Below are positions 16,911-24,168 of a DNA stretch of 64,000 bases, piece after piece (position 1 is the first letter of the stretch; every line of letters starts with the position of its first letter). The DNA is from CAYUPI01 sp964446585 (lineage in GTDB: Bacteria; Verrucomicrobiota; Verrucomicrobiia; Limisphaerales; UBA8199), in contig CAYUPI010000019.1 in the NCBI GenBank assembly GCA_964446585.1, positions 1 to 64,000 of the forward strand. The letters are read 5' to 3'. Below the pieces are notes generated by a model. It ran no database searches and was not told where the DNA came from. It worked only from the letters and a program-made list of their open reading frames with translations. A program made the position numbers and the translations under genes.

Positions 16911-17112
16911 ACGCCTCCATGCCTGGAGCGTTCCAATCTTCTTCCCAAGCCGCGAGCCGGCCGCGCAATTCCGCAGCCTCTCGCAGCGTAAGTGGGCTTG
17001 AAGTCACTGACGGATACTCGCGAGCAAGCTCTTCCGCGAGATGCAGAAGCTTGCCTTGCGCTTGTTCGGGCAAGCTTTGCGCCTTTTGGAAGATTTTTTC
17101 TGCGGTGCTCAC
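16897..17112 (-). CDS. Antitoxin partner of the MazF-type toxin
   Basis: The 71-residue acidic protein begins MSTAEKIFQKAQSLPEQAQG, like DUF2281-type antitoxins, and has a C-terminal acidic tail (WEEDWNAPGM) suited to binding the toxin. It lies directly upstream of and overlaps the toxin gene. The assignment rests on context and general resemblance. Confidence 0.78.
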   Translation of the reverse strand: MSTAEKIFQKAQSLPEQAQGKLLHLAEELAREYPSVTSSPLTLREAAELRGRLAAWEEDWNAPGMEAYDRV

Positions 17113-17139
17113 GACAAGAAACTACTGCAGGTGGAGCTT

Positions 17140-18729
17140 TCATTCAAGCCTGCAATACGCCGCCAAGCCCTGCAAGCCGCCCTCGCGCCCGAAGCCGCTT
17201 TCCTTGTAGCCGCCGAACGGGCTGGTGGGATCGAACTTGTTGTAAGTGTTGGCCCAGACGACGCCGGCGCGGAGCTGGTTAACCATTTTGAAAATCTTGC
17301 TGCCTTTGTCGGTCCAGACGCCGGCGCTGAGGCCGTAAGGAGTATTGTTAGCGCGCTCGAAGGCTTCTTCCGGCGTGCGGAAGGTCATAATGCTAAGCAC
17401 CGGACCGAAAATTTCCTCCTGGGCGACGCGGTTGGCCATGGTGACGCCGGTGAGGAATGTGGGCGGATACCAATAGCCCCGCGCAGGCAGAGCACAGCGG
17501 GACTGCTCGAGTTCAGCGCCTTCGCTCACACCGTTCTGCACGAGCGCGCGGATCTTTTCCAATTGTGGCCGTGAATTGATCGCGCCGATGTCGGTGTTTT
17601 TGTCGAGGGGACTGCCCACGCGCAGCGTCTGAATGCGGTCGCGCAGCTTGCGGATCACCGAGGGATAGATTCCCTCCTGAACGAACAGGCGCGAACCGGC
17701 GCAGCAGACGTGGCCCTGGTTGAAATAGATACCGGCGATGACCCCTTCGATGGCCTGGTCTATGGGAGCGTCTTCGAAGAGGATGTTGGCGGCCTTGCCG
17801 CCGAGCTCGAGGGTGAGCTTCGGCACGGTAGCGTCCGGCGAAGTCGCCAGTTGCGCGAGAGTCTTCGCAATCAGTTTGCCGACCTCGGTTGAGCCGGTAA
17901 ACGCTATCTTATCAAGGCCCGGATGATTGACGAGGGCCGCGCCTGTCTCGCCGGCGCCTGTGACGATATTGACGACGCCATCGGGCAACTCCGCCTCCTG
18001 GAAAATCTGCGCGAGCCGCATCGCGGTGATACTGGTGGTCTCGGCGGGCTTAAGAACGACCGTGTTGCCACAGGCCAGCGCCGGCGCGATTTTCCAGGCC
18101 GCCATGAGCAGAGGGAAGTTCCAGGGAATGATTTGGCCGGCGACGCCCAGTGGCTCGGGCGAGCGGCCGGGGAAAGCGTAGCTGAGTTTGTCGGCCCAGC
18201 CGGCGTGATAAAAAAAATGACCGGCGACCAGCGGCAGGTCCACGTCGCGACTCTCTTTGATAGGCTTGCCGCCGTCCATGGTTTCGAGCACGGCCAACTC
18301 GCGGGCCTTTTCCTGGATGATGCGCGCGATGCGATAGAGGTATTTGCCGCGCTCGCGCCCGGACATCTTGCGCCAGACTTTTTCGTAAGCGCGCCGGGCG
18401 GCCTTTACCGCCGCATCCACGTCCTGCGCATCCGCGGCGGCGATTTCGCTGAGCCGCTCCTCGGTCGCCGGGTTAAGTGATTCGAAATATTTACCCGAAT
18501 GGGGCTTCATGAACTTGCCATTGAGGAACAATTCATGCCGCGGCGGAATCTTGATGTACTCGAAAGCCTCGGGCGCGGGGGCATAGTCCCATTTGTTGCC
18601 GAAGGAAAGCCGCCGCTCGTTCAGAGGAATGGTCGGACGAGCTATATTCGCCTTTCGGTCGAATCGCGCGATCGCCACCGCTCGTGCCCTCTTGGCAAGC
18701 GAACGGTTATGGGCCGCTTTGGTTTTCAT
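17140..18729 (-). CDS. Aldehyde dehydrogenase
   Basis: The 529-residue protein has the NAD(P)-dependent aldehyde dehydrogenase core: IPWNFPLLMAAWKIAPAL (about 198-215), FTGSTEVGK (about 275), the catalytic Glu in LELGGKAANI (about 302-311), and the catalytic Cys in NQGHVCCAGSR (about 334-344). The first ~60 residues are an extra basic segment before the usual FLNGKF start, so the true start may lie downstream. It begins 5 bases after deoC, so acetaldehyde from deoxyribose-phosphate cleavage is the likely substrate. Confidence 0.92.
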   Translation of the reverse strand: MKTKAAHNRSLAKRARAVAIARFDRKANIARPTIPLNERRLSFGNKWDYAPAPEAFEYIKIPPRHELFLNGKFMKPHSGKYFESLNPATEERLSEIAAADAQDVDAAVKAARRAYEKVWRKMSGRERGKYLYRIARIIQEKARELAVLETMDGGKPIKESRDVDLPLVAGHFFYHAGWADKLSYAFPGRSPEPLGVAGQIIPWNFPLLMAAWKIAPALACGNTVVLKPAETTSITAMRLAQIFQEAELPDGVVNIVTGAGETGAALVNHPGLDKIAFTGSTEVGKLIAKTLAQLATSPDATVPKLTLELGGKAANILFEDAPIDQAIEGVIAGIYFNQGHVCCAGSRLFVQEGIYPSVIRKLRDRIQTLRVGSPLDKNTDIGAINSRPQLEKIRALVQNGVSEGAELEQSRCALPARGYWYPPTFLTGVTMANRVAQEEIFGPVLSIMTFRTPEEAFERANNTPYGLSAGVWTDKGSKIFKMVNQLRAGVVWANTYNKFDPTSPFGGYKESGFGREGGLQGLAAYCRLE

Positions 18730-18734
18730 CGATC

Positions 18735-19778
18735 TTAAGGCAAAGAAAAATAATCACTGTTTTGATAGTTGCCATCCACGGTTTTGGCGATTTGCATCAG
18801 CACGTCGTTGAGCAGCGTGCTGGCGCCGAAACGGAACCGGTCGGGCGTCAGCCATTCGTCGCCCAGCGTTTCTTTCACCATGACCAGGTAGGCCAGCGCC
18901 TGCTTGGAATTGCGAATGCCTCCGGCGGGCTTCATGCCGACGCGAACGCCCGTGGCGAAGAAGTAATCACGAATTGCTCCGAGCATCACCAATGTCACGG
19001 GCATAGTGGCAGCGGGCTGAACTTTGCCCGTGCTTGTCTTGATGAAGTCGGCGCCAGATTCCATGGCCAGGCGGCTGGCGAGCCGCACATTGTCATAGGT
19101 GACCAACTCGCCCGTTTCCAGAATCACCTTGAGATGGGCGGCGCCGCAGGCCGCTTTGACGGCCGCGATTTCATCGAAGACTTTGGCGTGGTCGCCGGCA
19201 ATGAAGGCGTCCCGCGCAATCACCATGTCAATTTCATCGGCGCCATCGGCAACTGCGCGCCGAGTCTCTTCCAACTTCGTGCGGAGCGGATATTGGCCGC
19301 TCGGGAAACCTGTAGCGACTGACGCCACGTGCACGGGCGAATCGCTGCCCAGGAAGCGGCGGGCGTAGCGGACCATATTTGGGTACACGCAAACCGCCGC
19401 GCAGGAAGGCACCTCGTATTTTGGGTCGGCAGGCTGGATGGCCTTACGGCAGAGGTAGGCAACCTTGCCCGGGGTGTCTTTGCCCTCCAACGTCGTCAGA
19501 TCCATCATTGAGGTGACGAGTTTCAAGCCCGAGAGCTTGGCGCTTGCCTTGATGCTGCGTTTGGAGAAAGCCGCGGCCCGTTCTTCGGCCATGACCTGAT
19601 CCACGGTTGGAAGGTCCAAAGGTGAAAGCCCAAAGCCCAATGTGCCGGCGGAAAATGTCTGGCGCGCTTCGCGTTCGTTCGCGTTGCGCGCAAGTACCCC
19701 GCGTGTCGAGTGCGATGCGCGCGCGCTGGAAACAGCTCTGGCACGATAGGCGGATTTCGACGCAGCCGAAGCTTTCAT
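18735..19778 (-). CDS. deoC: Deoxyribose-phosphate aldolase
   Basis: The C-terminal ~250 residues of this 347-residue protein match DeoC. FPSGQYPLRTKLEE (about 155-168), ADEIDMVI (about 177) and the Schiff-base Lys in DFIKTSTGK (about 244-252) are present, with GVRVGMKPAGGIR (about 279-291) forming the phosphate site. The ~95-residue N-terminal extension is Ala/Ser/Arg-rich at first and is seen in the longer DeoC class. It cleaves 2-deoxyribose-5-phosphate to glyceraldehyde-3-phosphate and acetaldehyde. It is the first gene of a two-gene operon with the aldehyde dehydrogenase. Confidence 0.94.
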   Translation of the reverse strand: MKASAASKSAYRARAVSSARASHSTRGVLARNANEREARQTFSAGTLGFGLSPLDLPTVDQVMAEERAAAFSKRSIKASAKLSGLKLVTSMMDLTTLEGKDTPGKVAYLCRKAIQPADPKYEVPSCAAVCVYPNMVRYARRFLGSDSPVHVASVATGFPSGQYPLRTKLEETRRAVADGADEIDMVIARDAFIAGDHAKVFDEIAAVKAACGAAHLKVILETGELVTYDNVRLASRLAMESGADFIKTSTGKVQPAATMPVTLVMLGAIRDYFFATGVRVGMKPAGGIRNSKQALAYLVMVKETLGDEWLTPDRFRFGASTLLNDVLMQIAKTVDGNYQNSDYFSLP

Positions 19779-19868
19779 AACACCTCGCTGAGTCTGCTGG
19801 CGGGCGGCAGGGCAGTCAAGCGGCCAGCGCGGTGGGTCATTGTCTGACGTCGAGTCGCAAAAAGAACC

Positions 19869-19897
19869 TTGAAAACTTTTTCAGGCAAGGCTATCAG
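19869..19897 (+). promoter_or_regulatory. Possible sigma-70-type promoter
   Basis: TTGAAA (19869-19874) and TATCAG (19892-19897) are 17 bases apart, upstream of the gene at 19939. The -10 box is a weak match. Confidence 0.35.
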
Positions 19898-19938
19898 TAA
19901 ATTGATACACCGCTCAAACCGAGCACAGACACTGGTTT

Positions 19939-20475
19939 ATGAACTGGACAGATGGTCCAGCCACTTGGAAGCAGCTCAAGTACTTGAGCCATTTCGGTTA
20001 CAAACCTGACCATACACTCACCAAATCCGAAGCGATCGAACTAATTCGCCGCTTCGGTGGAAACCCCGAGGTTGCAGTCACCGTCACCGAGTCTCAACCT
20101 TCCCTCCCGGAACAACTGCACTCGGTCACGGCCTATGACCTGAGGTTGACCGCGCAGACAGTCAGGCGCGCCCTTGCAGAAGCTGGCCCTTCGCCAGCCG
20201 AAAAGCTCGGGCGCGACGCCGCGCGGGCGCTGGCCGACCGCCAGGAATTCTGGGTGGACACTTGCCGGGATCCGAACAAGACACCCGTAGCCTCAGCGGA
20301 GGCGCAGAGCCTGTATCAGAAGTTTGGCTGCCGCTTTTCCGCGCCCACCTTTAAGCAAGTTCAGTCCATCCTCGACGCACTCGACTCGGCCCTGCCGACT
20401 TGGGACCGCGACCACCCGGGAATGTTTTATCGCACTCTTGAATTAAACTTTCCGGAGCTTCTGAAACCGCACTGA
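19939..20475 (+). CDS. Hypothetical protein
   Basis: The 178-residue product is soluble and unrecognised. Its N-terminus (TWKQLKYLSHFGYKPDHTLT, about 9-28) recalls the short KQ..YL..LG segment found at one end of assorted DNA-related proteins, but the match is too short to assign a role. The C-terminal third has conserved-looking aromatic positions (YQKFGCRFSAPTF, about 126-138). It stands alone between the deoC operon and the Fe-S carrier gene. Confidence 0.65.
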   Translation: MNWTDGPATWKQLKYLSHFGYKPDHTLTKSEAIELIRRFGGNPEVAVTVTESQPSLPEQLHSVTAYDLRLTAQTVRRALAEAGPSPAEKLGRDAARALADRQEFWVDTCRDPNKTPVASAEAQSLYQKFGCRFSAPTFKQVQSILDALDSALPTWDRDHPGMFYRTLELNFPELLKPH

Positions 20476-20515
20476 GGGAACAGTTGGCCGGCGCGTACGC
20501 TTGAAACTAAGCGTG

Positions 20516-20875
20516 CTAGGCCGTGAAGGATTTGCCGCAGCCGCAACTCTGCCGCGCATTGGGATTGGAGATCTTGAAACCGCCGGCGGTCAGGCTGTCG
20601 TTGAAATCAACCACCGCACCGCGAACATATTGGGCGCTGAACGGATCGACCAGGACCGAGACACCGTGGATAACCGCGGCGAAATCGTCCGGCCGGGGTT
20701 CGTCAAAAACCATCCCATACTGCATTCCCGAGCAACCGCCCTGTTCGACATAGACGCGCAGCGTCTTGCCCGCATTCTCGGGTTTCTCCAGGATCAATTT
20801 CACTTCCTCAGCCGCGCTGGGCGTGAGGCTGACGACGGGTTCAGCGACCGTGTTCGTATCCATTTTAGTATTCAT
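20516..20875 (-). CDS. A-type iron-sulfur carrier protein (ErpA/IscA/HesB family)
   Basis: The 119-residue product from the ATG at 20875 has the family cysteines: one in GGCSGMQY (about 48-55) and two in QSCGCGKSF near the C-terminus. These bind and hand over Fe-S clusters to client enzymes. A further ATG at 20863 is possible. The core starts at VSLTPSAAEEVKLIL. No isc or suf gene is adjacent, so it is a stand-alone carrier. Confidence 0.93.
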   Translation of the reverse strand: MNTKMDTNTVAEPVVSLTPSAAEEVKLILEKPENAGKTLRVYVEQGGCSGMQYGMVFDEPRPDDFAAVIHGVSVLVDPFSAQYVRGAVVDFNDSLTAGGFKISNPNARQSCGCGKSFTA

Positions 20876-20929
20876 TAGAAAGCTAGGCTCGCCCCTGGCG
20901 GCTGTCAACCGAGCTTACCTCCGGAATTA

Positions 20930-23614
20930 TCAAGGTTTGTCACGGGGCAGGTGTTCCTGCGCTTTGCGGATGCGATTGTCGAAAAACGGGCCGAGCGACG
21001 GCACCAACTCCTTCAAGCGCTGGTAAACGTTAATCGCCGCCCGCCACTGATCCAGCTTTTCCGCGAGACGGCTGGCCTCCACCCCGGCCCTTTTGGTCCA
21101 ATACAAATTCGGCTTCTCGTTGTCCCGCAAATGTCCTCCGTTAAAGACCTTGAGGCAGTGACCGAGCGCCCCTTTCAGCAACGAGAGTTGCTCTTCATCG
21201 GCCTTCAGCTCCGCCTGGGCTTCGAGCACCACTCCTAGGCCAACCAGGGCGATGCTGCGCGCGGTCGCATCGGCGTTCTCTGACGCAATCACTTTTTCAA
21301 AAGCGCCGGTGGCGTTGGTTAATGCGTCAAACTGGCGAGAAGTCTGCGCCCATTGCAGATAGCAGTTTGCCAGTTCGCCCCAGGCCCCTTCGATTAGTTG
21401 ATTGGTGCCAGGCGATTCACAAATCACTTTGAACACCTTGATGGCTTCGGCGAAATCGCCGACTTTGTTGGTCGATTCCTTGGACATCAACGTGTTGCCA
21501 TACGCAAACATCGCCTTCAACCGAACGTCCGGGGGACAACGCACATCGCTGGTCAGGTTGGTCAGGTGGCTGATGGCATCAGTCCAGCTAACAAGAGTGA
21601 TTGCGCAACGGCCGGCCATCAGGCGCGCCTGATACGTCAGCTCGGACGCCGGCCAGTTCTGGAAGAGCAATTGAAAATTGTTTTCAGCAATCTGGAAATC
21701 GCCCCGTCCGTAGTAGTAGTCCGCCAACCGATACTGGGCCAGTTCGGTGAACTCGTTGGTGGGGAATTTGGCTACCAGATTAGTGAGCAGGGCCAGGGCA
21801 TTGGTTTCGCGACCGGCCAGAAAGTTCGCTCGGGCCTCGTAGTACATGGCGGCGGGTCGGTCGGCATTGGTCGGGTAAGTCGAGAGCCAGCTCTCGTATT
21901 GATCGATCGCCTCCGGCCACTTCTCCTCCTGCTCAAACGTCCGCGCGAGGGCGAGGCGCACCTCCGGCACAAGCTCCGCGTCCGGAGCCGCGGTGATGAA
22001 TTCCGACAAAATCTTGCGCGCCTGGGCTGGCTGGCGCTCCTGGCTGATCTGCTGGCCGGCGAACAGCACCGCGCGGTCGGTATGGAATCCCTTCGGGTAC
22101 GCCGACACCAACCGGGCCAGAGCGTTCGTCGCCGCAACCAAATCTCCGGCCGCCACCGCCGCCCGTACGCTCTGGTAGAGCGCGGGTTCGACCAGGTTGG
22201 TCTGCACTTCCGCCAATCCTGTGAATTTGCCGATAACGGTGCTGTAGTTGGTCAGCGCGCTGGCAAAGTTCTTCTGCTGGAGTTGCGCGTCTGCAAGTTT
22301 GAAAAAAGCCGTGGCTTGCTCGGGCGACACAGGCAAACGCTCAACGGCCGCGCGGCAGGCCGTCTCGCATTCCGGCATTTTGTTCTCCAGCCAGAAGCAC
22401 CAACCCAGATTAAGCTGCGCTCTTCCGAACAGCGGACTTTGGGGAAATCCCTGCACCAGCGATTGAAAGGAAGCCTGGGCCTGCTGAAGAAGGTTTGTCG
22501 TTGCAGGCGCATTGGTAGTCAAGGTCTCGGCGCGGTTTGTTTCCGAGCCGGCGACATGCTGACGAAGCTGCAGTTCGCCTAGAGTGAGCCAGGCCACGTC
22601 GGCCACCGGCGCCGCGGGAAATTGCCCGAGGAACCGTTTGAGCATCTGCATCGCTTCGGCCATTTTGTTTTGCGCCAGGTAAAGTTCGGTGACCTTGAGC
22701 AGCGCCTGGCGCTGACGCTCGGAGGGGGTTCCCTCGGCAAGGTTATTCGTCAAGGAGGCAATGGCTTCATCGCTGCGCCCGAGGCGCTCGAGGATGCCAG
22801 CCTGGAAAGCGACACTGTCCGCCTTCAATCCGCGCTGAGCGGCCTCGGCGGCGAGCGCGAGTATGTTGGTGGCGCTTCGGAGCGCTTCTTCGTTTCGTCC
22901 CTCGGCCAGGCGGACGCGGCCCAGCAGGAAATTCCACTGCCAAGCCACGTCGGGCGGCAGCAATAGCTTCGACATCGGCTCCAGGGCCCGTTCGGCGGCG
23001 GCGTAATTCTTCTGCGCGAGGTAAGCTTCGCTCAGGAGAAGGTAACCCTGCACCACCTTAGGATCGCCGGGTTTGGCGCGGGCGGCGCTTTGCCACACGG
23101 CATTCGTCTCCAACTGGAGGACGCGCCCCCAGTCCGACAGCCGTGCGCGCGCGGTGGCCTCGAATATCAGAGCCTCGAGCCGAAAAGCGGATGCAGGGAA
23201 ATCTCTGACGAGCTTCCCAAACGCGTCAGCGGCGGCCAGGAACTCCCCTTTGCCGTAGTGGGCCTGGGCCAGCCAGAACAGGAATTGATCGGCATTGGTT
23301 CCGGCAGCGCTTTGTCGAGCGGCGAGTAGTTGAATGGCCCCGGCGTAATTGGTTTGCTTCAGCAGCGCCTGGGCCTGGCCCAGGATGGCCTCGGACAGCC
23401 GACTGGAGTTAGGATACTTTTCGGCGAAAGCTTTGAAGTCCTTTTCTGCCTGCTCATAAAACTCCTGTTTCAACTCGCGAGCGGCCGCCTCGAACGCGTG
23501 CTGTTCCTGCGCACCGGCGGCCGCCGCAACTCTCGCAACGGCAGCCAGCAGCAGAAACCAAATCAAAGTCCATCGACCGCACGCGGCCATATCCGCGGCA
23601 GTGTAAGCGCGCAT
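20930..23614 (-). CDS. Exported tetratricopeptide-repeat protein
   Basis: The 894-residue product begins with a signal peptide (hydrophobic core WTLIWFLLLAAVARVAAAA, about 15-33; a later ATG at 23590 would start it directly). The rest is helical, with many TPR-like units, including FEAAARELKQEFYEQAEKDF (about 40-59) and YPNSSRLSEAILGQA. TPR solenoids of this kind in the periplasm act as protein-protein scaffolds, as in the YbgF/BamD-like group. The partner is unknown. It is followed 22 bases downstream by no other minus-strand gene until the Fe-S carrier. Confidence 0.85.
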   Translation of the reverse strand: MRAYTAADMAACGRWTLIWFLLLAAVARVAAAAGAQEQHAFEAAARELKQEFYEQAEKDFKAFAEKYPNSSRLSEAILGQAQALLKQTNYAGAIQLLAARQSAAGTNADQFLFWLAQAHYGKGEFLAAADAFGKLVRDFPASAFRLEALIFEATARARLSDWGRVLQLETNAVWQSAARAKPGDPKVVQGYLLLSEAYLAQKNYAAAERALEPMSKLLLPPDVAWQWNFLLGRVRLAEGRNEEALRSATNILALAAEAAQRGLKADSVAFQAGILERLGRSDEAIASLTNNLAEGTPSERQRQALLKVTELYLAQNKMAEAMQMLKRFLGQFPAAPVADVAWLTLGELQLRQHVAGSETNRAETLTTNAPATTNLLQQAQASFQSLVQGFPQSPLFGRAQLNLGWCFWLENKMPECETACRAAVERLPVSPEQATAFFKLADAQLQQKNFASALTNYSTVIGKFTGLAEVQTNLVEPALYQSVRAAVAAGDLVAATNALARLVSAYPKGFHTDRAVLFAGQQISQERQPAQARKILSEFITAAPDAELVPEVRLALARTFEQEEKWPEAIDQYESWLSTYPTNADRPAAMYYEARANFLAGRETNALALLTNLVAKFPTNEFTELAQYRLADYYYGRGDFQIAENNFQLLFQNWPASELTYQARLMAGRCAITLVSWTDAISHLTNLTSDVRCPPDVRLKAMFAYGNTLMSKESTNKVGDFAEAIKVFKVICESPGTNQLIEGAWGELANCYLQWAQTSRQFDALTNATGAFEKVIASENADATARSIALVGLGVVLEAQAELKADEEQLSLLKGALGHCLKVFNGGHLRDNEKPNLYWTKRAGVEASRLAEKLDQWRAAINVYQRLKELVPSLGPFFDNRIRKAQEHLPRDKP

Positions 23615-23778
23615 GCGGCTGGGCGGAAAGCGGGAAATGGGCGCAGAAACGGCTGCTCATGAGTGGCTGCGGCAAAATCCGGTTCCGCGCGAAGTTATTG
23701 GACTTATTCACATGGACAGTGGATGTCCAAGCTCACCGCGTACTCTTACGGGTGCGATAAGAATCGAGGCGTGAGCGT

Positions 23779-24000
23779 ATGACGAAAAGGGAGCAATTTC
23801 TGGCGTTTGTCTTTTTGGGCGCGCTGGCGGAAGATCTGCGGAGCGACACGGCCAACGCGCAATTAATCGCGCAAATGGCCGTCCAGATTCCAGAGGTGCA
23901 CATCCCGCAGTGCCCCGCCAATGCCGCGAAGGTGTTCCTGGCTTACTGCAGCGGCCGAACCGAGCGGCCATTTCGATGGATGGTGGGAGGGGAAAGTTGA
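23779..24000 (+). CDS. Possible small protein
   Basis: An ATG-started frame of 73 codons encodes a plausible protein-like sequence (MTKREQFLAFVFLGALAEDL at the start; PQCPANAAKVFLAYCSG near the end). AAGGGAG lies after the start, not before it. The last few codons run into the 7-bp array at 23994. It lies alone in a 550-base gap; treat it as tentative. Confidence 0.35.
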   Translation: MTKREQFLAFVFLGALAEDLRSDTANAQLIAQMAVQIPEVHIPQCPANAAKVFLAYCSGRTERPFRWMVGGES

Positions 24001-24119
24001 GAGTGCAGAGTGCAGAATGGAAAGGGGAGAGCAGAGTGTTGCGAGTGCAGAGTTGAGAGTGGAGGGCAAAAGAGCAGAAAGGAGAGTTGAGAGTTGAGAG
24101 TCGAGAGTGCAGAGTATGG
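23994..24119. repeat. Long 7-bp-period array upstream of the helicase gene
   Basis: About 18 consecutive 7-base units, mostly variants of gagtgca, gagttga and agttgag, run without a break in period. It is the longest such array in the window and lies 50 bases before the helicase start, probably in its 5' UTR or promoter. Confidence 0.85.
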
Positions 24120-24168
24120 ACCTGGGTAACGATGTGAGTTTGTCACCCATTGAATCCATTCTAATTCT

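Noticed and set aside
21398..22582. Long plus-strand ORF antisense to the TPR gene
   Set aside because: It is Arg/Gly-rich, which is typical of shadow frames in GC-rich DNA; the minus strand has a signal peptide and TPR units.
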